Assembly (NCBI GenBank): GCA_011799875.1
Contig: CM022298.1
Location: 191,540,423-191,604,422 of the forward strand
DNA: 64,000 nucleotides
Direction: 5' to 3'
Source: Thinopyrum elongatum
Lineage: Eukaryota > Streptophyta > Magnoliopsida > Poales > Poaceae
In this document: positions 42,816 through 52,704 of the stretch, one piece after another
How the letters are laid out: each line of letters starts with the position of its first letter
Position numbering within the stretch: position 1 is the stretch's first letter
Position numbers and translations under genes: made by a program
Notes under the pieces: generated by a model
What the model saw: the letters and a program-made list of their open reading frames with translations, nothing else
Told to the model about the DNA's origin: nothing
The model's database searches: none

Positions 42816-44298
42816 ATGGTTAGTTCATAATCTTTGCTGAAAACTTGAATGCTGGCTTTACATATTTGCAACAACAAGATCAAACAGAGTTTGTAAAAGT
42901 TTTCTTTATCAATTTCAGTTTATCAACTGAATTGCTTGAGGACAAGCAATGGGTTAAGCTTGGGGGAGTTGATACATCTCCATCGTATCTACTTTTCCAA
43001 ACTCTTTTGCCCTTGTTTTGGACTCTAATTTGCATGATTTGAATGGAACTAACCCGGACTGACGCTGTTTTCAGCAAAATTGCCTTGGTCTTATTTTTGT
43101 GCAGAAATAAAAGTTCTCGAAATGACCTAAAACTTCACGAAGAATATTTTTGGAATAAATAAAAAATATTGGCGAAAGAATCAACAGAGGGGCGGCCCAC
43201 CTGCTGTCCACAAGGGTACAGGGCGCGCCCCTGCCTTATGGGTCCCCTGGACCTCCACCGACCTCAACTCCAACTCTATATATTCACGTTCAGGGAGATA
43301 AAAAACAGAGAGAAGGATTCATTGCGTTTTACGATACGGAGCTGCCGTCACCTCCAATTCTTCATCGGGAGGCCAGATCTGGAGTCCGTTCGGGGCTCCA
43401 GAGAGGGGAAATCATCACCAACCTTCCTCTATCACCAATTGCATGATGCTCACTGCCGTGCGTGAGTAATTCCATCGTAGGCTTGCTGGACAGTGATGGG
43501 TTGGATGCGATTTATCATGTAATCGAGTTAGTTTTGTTAGGGTTTGATCCCTAGTATCCACTATGTTCTAAGATTGATGTTGCTATGATTTCAGATCTGA
43601 ACCTATTATGTTTTCATGAATATATTTGTGTTCTTGATCCTATCTTGCAAGTTGTAGACACCTATTACGTGTTATGATCCGCATACCCCAAGGTGACAAT
43701 AATTGGGATTCTTTCCGGTGATTACCGTAGTTTGAGGAGCTCGTGTATTCACTAAGTGCTAATGCTTTGGTCCGGTTCTCTATTAAAAGGAGGCCTTAAT
43801 ATCCCTTAGTTTCCATTAAGACCCCGCTGACACGGGAGGGTAGGACAAAAGATGTCATGCAAGTTCTTTTCCATAAGCACATATGACTATATTCGGAATA
43901 CATGCCTACATTCTATTGATTAATTGGAGCTAGTTCTGTGTCACCCTAGGTTATGACTGTTGCATGATGAATGCTATCCAACATAATTATCCATCATTGA
44001 TCCATTGCCTACGAGCTTTTCACATATTGATCTTTGCTACGTTACTTTGCCGTTGCCACTGTTACAATTGCTACAAAATTGCTACTGTTACTTTTGCCAC
44101 TATTATTGTTACTTCCATACTACTTTGCTACTAAATACTTTGCTGCAGATATTAAGTCTTTCAGGTGTGGCTGAATTGACTACTCAGCTGCTAATACTTG
44201 AGAATATTCTTTGGCTCCCCTTGTGTCGAATCAATAAATTTGGGTTGAATACTCTACCCTCGAAAACCATTGCAATCACCTATACGTGTGGGTTATCA
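42816..44298 (+). mobile_element. gypsy element 3' end with LTR (family copy 2)
   Basis: 154 bp of internal sequence ending in the tract CTTGGGGGAGT is followed by an LTR (42970-44298, 1329 bp, TGATACATCTCC...GGGTTATCA). It is the same family and orientation as 1329-4213. A TATA-like CTCTATATATTCACG lies near 43275. The element is cut on the left by the Athila-type insertion. Confidence 0.85.
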
Positions 44299-44752
44299 TG
44301 GACGTGGGTGAGATTGGGGCCACACAGGCATGAATTGGGCGGCGGGGGTGGTGTTGGTTGGTGAGGAAGATCGAGTGGGGATTTTTTTACTCGGCAACTG
44401 TAAAGCCGAGTGTATTTAAGCATTGGCGATCACTCAAAGTAAATTTTATCCTCCACTAAGGATATCAGGATTTGGCTAGTTCCGGTTTAGAAGAGGAAAA
44501 CCTAAATTTTACTTCTCTAAAGGATTATAGGGAATCAGTTTGAAATTATCTAAAGAGTTGCCGAGGATTCAACATCAAGTTCAATGAAAAGTAAATAGCC
44601 TCTAATCGGTGTCACCTTTTTTTTAAAGGAGGTTGAAACTCCTAAGCCGAGTCTAGAACAAAAAACACACGACAACTACAAATGACTCATCTTATGGCCA
44701 TCTATAAGCTGAGTGTTGCCAAAAAGCTCTCGTCTTACAAAGAGAACACAAT
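44299..44752. other. Unassigned, CTCGGC/GCCGAG-rich spacer
   Basis: No gene is seen. It contains ACTCGGCAACTGTAAAGCCGAGT (an imperfect palindrome near 44389) and AAGCCGAGTC near 44653, words shared with the right end of the neighbouring CACTA. It may be an older piece of a related CACTA terminus. Confidence 0.35.
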
Positions 44753-47700
44753 ATCTACTAGAAAAAGCACCCGACTTATAGCTTGCCGTCGGCAAAATAT
44801 GTGCCACGTGTCCAGAACGGAGGTGGCTGACGACGCCGTCACGGAGCATCCTATAAGCCGTGTGCCCTCAGCGTATATAAGTCGTGTGCCCAGTGAAAGC
44901 ACCGGGCTTACATTTTTACATATATTTTTTGCAACCCATAACCTGTATGCGAAATTGGTTTAAAATGATTTTCATTCCATTTATGTTTTCTACTTAATTA
45001 TTATTTCTTTCTCACCCATTTCTTCCTACTAGTTTTCATGAGTCTTATTTTCGAAACCCTTGATTTACCACCACTTTAATATTTTGATGGCCTTGTACTC
45101 TTCTAACCCCCTTTGTGTACTCATATTAGGATCACATGCAGAAGTAACTACTGAATATTCACTCTACACCAAGTGCTCGGCTCTTCGCTGAGAGCCAAAA
45201 CATGGGCACTCAGCAAAGCAAAGTAAGTCGGTGGCTGGGCCTGCCCCTCCCTCGTCTGCACAAGGCCTATGCATGTCGCAAAGACATCACATAGGATTTT
45301 CCATGCTGCTTCTTGGCATGATTTCATGTGCCGCCTTGCAGTTCTGCAATTTCTGATGCTGAAACCATAGCAGTGCAATAAATGTATCAAATATTGCAGG
45401 CGGGTCAGAAAAATGCGGGACCTGGCACGTGTCATTTGATGGCCTCCTTTGAGAACACGAGAAGCTTCGAGGCCAAAGGAGCAATAGAACCCGCACTTCC
45501 TTCACAAACTCGATATGTTCCCTCTCAATACCGAGAGGCTACCTCGGAGATGGTGTAGTTTACAAGCGGCCTTAGGTGAAGCCTATTCGAAATGCACCCA
45601 AACTTTTACCACACCCTGCAAAGGCCATGTGATGACGCCATGCCAACTCCTGAGGATTTCCGGCATTGTACAATTTTTCGAGTATTTAAACGGCTGGATC
45701 AGGCATGTTGCTGAGGTAATTTTATCCCAGGTGGCTGGGCCTACCCTCCCTCGTCTGCACAAGGTCTACGCATGTCACTAAGACATTACATTGGATTTTC
45801 CATGCCGCTTCTAGAAATGATTTCATGTGCCGCCTTGCAGATCTGCAATTACTGGTGTTGAAACCCTAGTCGTGCAATAAATGTCTCAAATATTGCAGGT
45901 GGGTCCAAAAAATGCGTGGGCCTGCAATTTGTCATTCGATGTCCTTCTTTGAGAGCACGAGAAGTTTTGAGGCCAACGGAGCAACAGGACCCTCACTTCC
46001 TTCACAAACCTGACAAATTCCATCTCGATACCAGGAGACTACCTCCGAGATGGTGTAGTTTACAAGTGACCTCAAGTGAGGCAGATTCAAACACGCCCAA
46101 ACTTTTAAAACACCCTGGAGGCGCCATGTGAGGACGCTGTGCGAGCTCCTGAGGATTTTTGGTATCGTACAATTTTTTGAGGATTTAAATGGCTGGATCA
46201 GGCATGCCGCCAAGGTAATTTCGCCCCCGGTGGCTTTACCTATCCCTCCCTCATCTGCACAAGGCCTACGCATGTTGCAAAGACATCACATAGGATTTAC
46301 CATGATGCTTCTGGGCATGATTCCATGTGTCGCCTTCAGATTTGCAATTTTCATCGCTGAGACCCTAGTAGTTCAATAGATGTCTCAAATATTGCAGGCC
46401 GGTCCGAAAAATGCGGGGGCCTGGCAAGTGTCATTTGATGGTCTCCTTTGAGAGCACAAGAAGTTTTGAGGCCAACGGAACAACAAGGCCAACACTTCCT
46501 TCACAAACCCATCATGTTACCTCTCGCTACTGAGAGACTACCTCAGAGATGGTGTAGTTTAGAAGAGGCCTTAGGTGAGGCCTATTCGAAATGCGCCCAA
46601 ACTTTTACCACACCCTGTAGGGGCCATATGATGATGCCATGCTAGCTCCTGAGAATTTAGGGCATCGTACGATTTTCCGAGGATTTAAATGGTTGGATCA
46701 GGCATGTCTTCGAGGTAATTTCGCCCCCGGTGGCTGGTCCTGCCCCTCCCTCGTCTGCACATGGCATACGCATGTTGCAAAGACATCACATATGATTTTC
46801 CATGCCGCTTCCGGGCATGATTTCATGTGCCGCCTTGCAGATATGCAATTTCTAGCGCTGAAACCGTAGCAGAGCTATAAATGTCTCACATATTACACGA
46901 GGATCCGAAAAATGTGGGGGGCCGGTACGTGTTATTTGATGGCCTCCTTTGAGAGGATGATAAGTTTTGAGGGCAAACAAAGTAAAAGGACCCGCACTTC
47001 CTTCACAAACCCGACACGTTCCCTCTCGATACCGAGAGACTACCACATAGATGGTGTAGTTTACAAGCGGCCCCAAACATTTACCACACCCTGCAGGTGC
47101 CACGTGATGATGCCACACCAGCTCCAGAGAATTTATGGCATTGTACGATTTTCTAAGGATTTAAACAGTTGGATCAAGCATGCCGCCGAGGTAATTTCAG
47201 CCCCGTCAGCTGGGCCTGCCCCTCGCTCGTCTGCACAAGGCCTACGCATTTCGCAAAGACATCACTTAGGATTTTTCATGCCGCTTCTGGGCATGATTTC
47301 CTGTGCCACCTAGCAGATCTGCAATTTTCAGTGCTGAAACCCTAGCAGTGCAATAAATGTCATAAATATTGCAGGCGGGTCCAAAAAATGCGGGAGCCTG
47401 GCAAGTGTCATTCGATGGCCTCCTTTGAGAGCACGAGAAGTTTCAAGGCCATCGTAGCAATAGGACCCGGCTTATCTATAAATCGTGCGGTCAGTGACGC
47501 ACACGGCTTATATAGAAACCATGAGGACCTTCATGGACCCGACTTATGTATAAACTATGAAAAGTATGGAGGCACACGGCTTATATAGAAACCATGTGGC
47601 CGGTGGCAGCACCCGGCTTATATATAAACCGTGCAACCTATGGGGCAGTCACTGTATATATAAACCATGCAACGCAAAGTGGCACTCGGCTTATATAGAC

Positions 47701-47951
47701 GGTGACACGTGTTCGTCAATACCCGGCTGCCGTCATGTTACTTTATTAAGCCGAGAGCCCTTGGAAAACACTTGATTTATACATAAACCGAGCCTTTTCG
47801 CTTCGGCTCTTGGCTTATACCGTATAAGCCGGTCTGCTATAAACCGTGTCCTATAAGCCAAGGGGTTTTACTCGGCTTATACATAAAACGAGTTTAAATT
47901 AGAGTAAGCCAAGTGTATTAGGTAGATGGCTTATAATTTTTTCCTGTAGTG
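44753..47951. mobile_element. Non-autonomous CACTA element carrying a satellite-like array
   Basis: The right end is CACTACAGGAAAAAAT on the minus strand (47951). The left end reads ATCTACTAGAAAAAGC, i.e. a CACTACTAG-type terminus with its first two bases mutated. Subterminal regions on both sides carry inverted GGCTTATA / TATAAGCC words (left 44770-44900; right 47470-47940, more than ten). About 2.2 kb of the interior is a ~498-bp tandem repeat. There is no transposase. I could not confirm the 3-bp duplication. Confidence 0.7.
45230..47468. repeat. ~498-bp tandem repeat, about 4.5 copies
   Basis: Units start with (G)GTGGCTGGGCCTGCCCCTCC at 45230, 45730, 46229, 46729 and 47205 (spacings 500, 499, 500, 476). 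The last unit is cut off at about 47468, where the subterminal repeats begin. The fourth unit has a deletion of about 24 bp near 47069. Units are roughly 85-90% alike by eye. Open frames inside do not keep the same reading frame between units. Confidence 0.9.
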
Positions 47952-49148
47952 AAATGAATACTTCAGTTTCTAATAACAACACTTTTCTCATTTTGGTCTA
48001 GGATCCTCTTTTCAAAATACTGCAAAAAATATCACGGTACTGAAATTAATATGGTTTCTAAAACAATGGTATTTGCTGATGCCAAAAAAATCAAAGTTTT
48101 TTAAAAATATAGTATTTTACAGAAACTCTAAAAAATACTCAGCTGCCAAAAGGTAGCCTCAAGGGACTCTAATACTCACAAGCACTTATACAATGGCCAT
48201 GATGATTTCCATGACTATGGAATTCATCTCAAAGGATACTTATATGCTCTAAGATTGCATGCCTTGCTTCCATCAAATTATGAAAATTCTACTTTCTCCA
48301 ATGAAAAAGGGTTTCTCCTCGCTTTATATTATAAATCAACGCACCAACTGCCATGTCATCAAGGTTCAGATAATGGGCCAGCACACACACACACGCACAC
48401 ACACGCGCGCGACGTGCTAAATTCATTGCAACATGCATCCACATAAGTCTTGTTGGGGGAAGAAAAAAATAAACCCCCAATGAACTAGAAGCTAACCAGG
48501 CTCCGACAGTGGCGGTGGAGCCGATGGGGCGAGAATGGTAGTGGTAGCACGGAGCTCAGTGGTGATCTCGTCGATGCTTTCTCGATCGTGCCGCTTGCTA
48601 ATCAGCGCACAGGTCTGCACCAAATATCATCAGAGTTCGGGGGAAAACTCCAAGCATTTTATTTCCTTCAGTTAAGTGTCTAGGGCCAATTCTTCTCTCC
48701 AATCTTTGTCGGCAAGCCTGTGGATTCACATAACCTGTGCCCGCCGCTTCGTCGACCGATGAGGGGGTATAGGAATCCCGGTGCCTTCCCTCTGGCTAGT
48801 AGTTTTGGTTAGGTTTTTTTATTCCCCACGGGTGTAGCGCTCGGGCGGATGGCAATGCTTATTCTTCGAGTTTGTCTTCCTGGCTCCGACCCTCCTCGAG
48901 TTTGTCCATCTGTACGTGGTCGACAGAGCTTCGACATAGATTCCTATCGCCTCCTACGGGTGCCAAATTATGATTTCTCATTGTGCGCGCATGACATCGT
49001 GATTTTATGTCAGTTGCTTCAGATCTATTCAAGGGTTCAATGACGACGACTGCAGCTCCAGGGCACTGGTCCTTAGGGGCACGCACATGAAGAATTCCCA
49101 TCTGTCATCAACAAGGTCAAGCAAGCTCCGGTACGGGAGGGGCAAGAG
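47952..49148. other. Unassigned sequence
   Basis: No coding domain is recognised. AT-rich to 48370, with inverted AAAATACT / AGTATTTT words between about 48015 and 48140 that could be a degraded MITE. Then a (CA)n/(CG)n patch (48380-48411). From 48480 it is GC-richer, with transcribed-element-like sequence and no long frame. The last 130 bp (to 49148) end directly at an LTR start. Confidence 0.4.
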
Positions 49149-50611
49149 TGATACGTCTCTGTCATATCTATATTTTTTTATTGTTTCATGACAATATTCT
49201 ACAACTTTTACATACTTTTGGCAACAATTTATATGATTTTCTTGTACTAACATATTGATCCAGTGCCCAGTGCCAGTTCTTGTTTATTGCATGTTTTTTG
49301 TTTCTCAGAAAATCCATATCAAACAAAGTCCAAATGCGATAAAATTTGATGGAGAATTATTTTGAAATATATGTGATTTTTGGGAAGCGGAATCAATGCG
49401 AGAATGTACCCGAGGGGCCTGCAAGCTCAAGGGGCACGCCACCCTACCCAGGGCACGCCTGGCAAGCTTTGGACACCCCGTAGGTCGGTTGGAGGTGTCC
49501 TTCGACCGCAAGGAAGCCTATATCTGGAGAAAATTTGTGTTAAAATATTAGCCCAATCGGAGTTACAGTTCTCCGGATATTTAAGAAACGGTGAAAGGCC
49601 AGAAAACGGGGTCGTGAAACAAAAGAGAAACAGAGAGATAGATCCAATCTCGGAGGGGCTCCCGCCCATCCGCCTCCATGAAGACCATGGACCAGAGGGG
49701 AAACCCTCCTCCCATCTAGGGGGAGGTCAAGGGAGAAGAAGGAGGGGGGCTCTCTCCCCCTCTCTCTCGGTTGCGCCGGAGTGCTACCGGGGCAAGGATC
49801 ATGATGGCGATCTACACCAATAATCTTGCTACCATCAACACCAACTTTCTCCCCCTCTTTGAAGCAGTGTCACACCTCTTCTCCCCACTGTAATCTCTAC
49901 TTAAACATGGTGCTTAATGCAATATATTATTATCCAATGATGTGTGGCTATCATATGATGTTTGAGTAGATTCGTTTTGTCCTATGGGTTGATTGATGAT
50001 CGTGATTGGTTTGAGTTGTATGTTTTATTATTGGTGCTGTCCTATGGTGCTCTCTGTGTCGCGCAAGCATGAGGGATTCCCTTTGTAGGGTGTTGCAGTA
50101 TGTTCATGATTCTCTTATGGTGGGTGGCTAGAGTGACAGAAGCTTACACCTGAGTAAGTGGTTTGTTGCGTATGGGACTAAAGAGGACTTGTTACTTCAT
50201 GCTATGGTTGGGTTTTACCTTAATGATCTTTAGTAGTTGTGGATGCTTGCTAGAGTTCCAATCATAAGTGCATATGAACCAAGTAGAGTAAGTATGTTAG
50301 CTCATGCCTCTCCCTCATATAAAATTGCAATAACGATTACCGGTCTAGTTATTGATTGGCTAGGGACAAATAACTTTCTTGCATTACAAAAAGCTCTCTA
50401 CTAAAACTAACATAATTGTTTCTTTATTTGAACAGCCCCTAACTTTTATTTTCGTGCTCTTTATTATCTTGCAAACCTACCCTATCACCTACAAAGTACT
50501 TCTAGTTTCATACTTGTTCTAGGTAAAGCAAACGTTAAGTGTGCATAGAGTTGTATCAGTAGTTGATAGAACTTGAGGGCATATTTATTCTACCTTTAGC
50601 TCCTAGTTGGG
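49149..50611 (+). repeat. gypsy LTR, 3' end truncated (family of element E)
   Basis: This LTR starts TGATACGTCTCTGTC and is colinear with the LTR beginning at 53270. It breaks off in TTAGCTCCTAGTTGGGC, short of the expected TTATCA end, where CACTA coding begins. It preserves the uninterrupted sequence AAAACGGGGTCGTGAAAC (49605-49622) that in the other copy is split by a solo LTR. It may be the 5' LTR of element E. Confidence 0.8.
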
Positions 50612-51930
50612 CACCGAGGAACTCCCCGGGTTTACAAAGGAGGAACTAAGATGGAAATATGTCCCCGGGCAACCTCTGGTCAAGCCTGAGGAGATCCCGC
50701 TTCTATCAATGAGAATGCGCACATTGCATGAGTGGTACCTGAGAGAAGTAAACAACGGGCGAGAGTCCCTCATAGTGAAAGTCAAGGAAGAGCATTACTT
50801 CCATGCAAAAGATTTGTGGGTTGAGTTTCAAGAAATGTTTCAGTTATTCAATCAAGACGCACTCGACAAATCTATCGTCAGTTGCTATTGTCTGTAAGTG
50901 ATTTCTTTTTGTAATTTAAGTCTCTAGCTAGTTGTGCTCGTTCATTACCTGTAATTATCCTCACTATATTATTTTCTGTAGTATTATGCAGAATGAAGAT
51001 GTATGAAATGAAAAGAGATGGACGCTATGGCATTGGGTTCTTTGACCCAAATACCATTAATGAAGAGACATGGTCACGTGAATGGTCGAGAAAAGACACA
51101 GAGAGAAGCTTGCTATAGTTTTTTAAGCTACTAAATACCCAACCAGAAATACTACTTCCTTACAACTTCGGGTGAGTGTTACTTTCTTGTACTACAAATT
51201 CTGTTTTTGCTTACTAGATGTTAATAAGTGTAGTTGATGAGTTATGCACATGCCCACTTAATTATACAAACGTGTGCGCATGCAGTTTCCACTGGATCCT
51301 GCTAATCATTGAAGTTGATGAGGGAAAAGTTCAAGTACTAGACTCACTACTTAAAGAAACTAAAGAATACACAATCGTGAGGGGGATGGCCGACAGGTAA
51401 TTTCAATCATTATCGCACTATGTCGGCCTCTTTAGTTCATTTCCTGATATCAACTAATTAATAACTCCTTTATTCATTTTCTTTGCCGGCGGGCATGGCT
51501 TGGCAAAAGTTCATCAAAGAGGTTAAAGGCCCATGGAAACAACAACTGAAATGGGTGCGACCCAAGGTAATTAAGTAGTACTAGCTAGCTACGTCCGTGC
51601 ATCTCTTTAATTCTAGTTTCAATACCATTATCATGCTTGATTAATTATTATCTGATTGAATTCTATTCTCATAAAGTGCATGAGGCAGGCGTAGGGGAAT
51701 AATTTATGTGCATACTATGTTTGCGAGAAACTTCGCATTATGACGTCCGAAAGGACCAAAGATGCAAGACAAACTTGGGTACGTTTGCCAGAATACTATT
51801 CACAATTTTTATATCATTATCTAATATATATACACACAACTAATACATTCATATTGATTTCCTTCTTTAAAGATGACGGAGATGCGGGATAACTCCTACC
51901 AACGGATCGCGTATGAGCAATTCAAGAGGA
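50612..51930 (+). pseudogene. CACTA-associated Ulp1-like (C48) protease gene, decayed
   Basis: Exon pieces with GT/AG junctions: ~50612-50895 (GTEELPGFTKEELRWKYVPG...), 50983-51170, 51285-51398, 51492-51567, 51677-51778 and 51873-51933. Motifs: FHWILLIIEVDEGKVQVLDS has the His and Asp of the C48 catalytic triad, and NNLCAYYVCEKLRIMTSER has the Cys, though the family usually shows CGYYVCE. In plant CACTA elements a Ulp1-like ORF accompanies the transposase; its role is uncertain. There are stop codons (RSLL*FFKLL, MRQA*GNN, FKRK*RDF), and the 5' part and transposase are absent. Confidence 0.75.
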
Positions 51931-52044
51931 AATAGCGGGATTTTTGCTCGACCAGGTCGTAGATCCCAAAGGAGAATACCATTATACCTAATGCCTGCAT
52001 GTAATGATCTGCAAATTATAGGAGAAATTGTATATACCAAATTG

Positions 52045-52046
<2 letters not shown>

Positions 52047-52098
<52 letters not shown>
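52047..52098. repeat. (TA)n(TG)n microsatellite
   Basis: About seven TA units are followed by fifteen or so TG units, within the CACTA 3' region downstream of the Ulp1-like exons. Confidence 0.95.
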
Positions 52099-52099
<1 letters not shown>

Positions 52100-52215
52100 A
52101 TGGTCGTACAAGAAATTTGATGATATAAACATATATGATGGGTTCTACGAGAAATTCTATTTAAAACACAAAATTAAAAGGAAAAATAAACCATAATTCA
52201 TAAACCCCTAAACCT

Positions 52216-52250
52216 TTTAGTCCCGGTTGGTATCACCAACCGGGACTAAA
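52216..52250. repeat. Perfect 16-bp hairpin in CACTA subterminal region
   Basis: The arms TTTAGTCCCGGTTGGT and ACCAACCGGGACTAAA are exact complements around a 3-base loop ATC. Confidence 0.95.
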
Positions 52251-52425
52251 GGACCCCCAGCCCCCGGCGCGGACTCGTGCCACGTGGTGGGCCTTTGGTC
52301 CCGGGTCATGACGAACCGGCACTAAAGGGGGGGGGGGGCTTTAGTCCCCACCCTTTAGTGCTGGTTGGTGAACCGGGACTAAAGGCCCTTACGAACCGGG
52401 ACTAATGCCCAATTCTGCACTAGTG

Positions 52426-52704
52426 GGTGGAGACCACTTAGTAGTAGTGCGGGTTTATACCCCTCGCTACTACTATCAATTTAGTAGTAGCGCGGGTTTT
52501 ATACCCCTCTCTACTACTATGGCTCGTCCCGAGGGGCACGGTGGAGACCACTTAGTAGTAGCGTGGGTTTATAGCCCACGCTACTACTATCAACTTAGTA
52601 GTAGCGCGGGGTTTATACCCCTCGCTACTACTAATTAGCAGCAGCGCGGCCCATATACCCTTGCTACTGCTAAACATCTATCTATAAGGTATTTCCTAGT
52701 AGTG
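52426..52704. mobile_element. Second CACTA right-end fragment (TAGTAGTAGCGCGGG family)
   Basis: It has four to five copies of TTAGTAGTAGCGCGGGTTTATA and the facing TACCCCTCGCTACTACTA, and ends at 52704 in CCTAGTAGTG (reverse CACTACTAGG). The first CACTA abuts it at 52425/52426, so that element had probably jumped into this one. The left end is missing. Confidence 0.8.

Larger units (their letters stand above)
51931..52425 (+). mobile_element. CACTA right end (TTTAGTCCCGG family)
   Basis: The segment ends at 52425; the reverse strand begins CACTAGTGCAGAATTGGGC. Subterminal repeats are variants of ACCGGGACTAAAGG and its inverse (52216-52400), including a perfect hairpin at 52216-52250. Together with 50612-51930 this is the 3' third of one CACTA; its left part has been deleted. 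Confidence 0.85.

Noticed and set aside
45148..47313. Frames in the 498-bp repeats
   Set aside because: Different units use different frames and strands; no shared protein.
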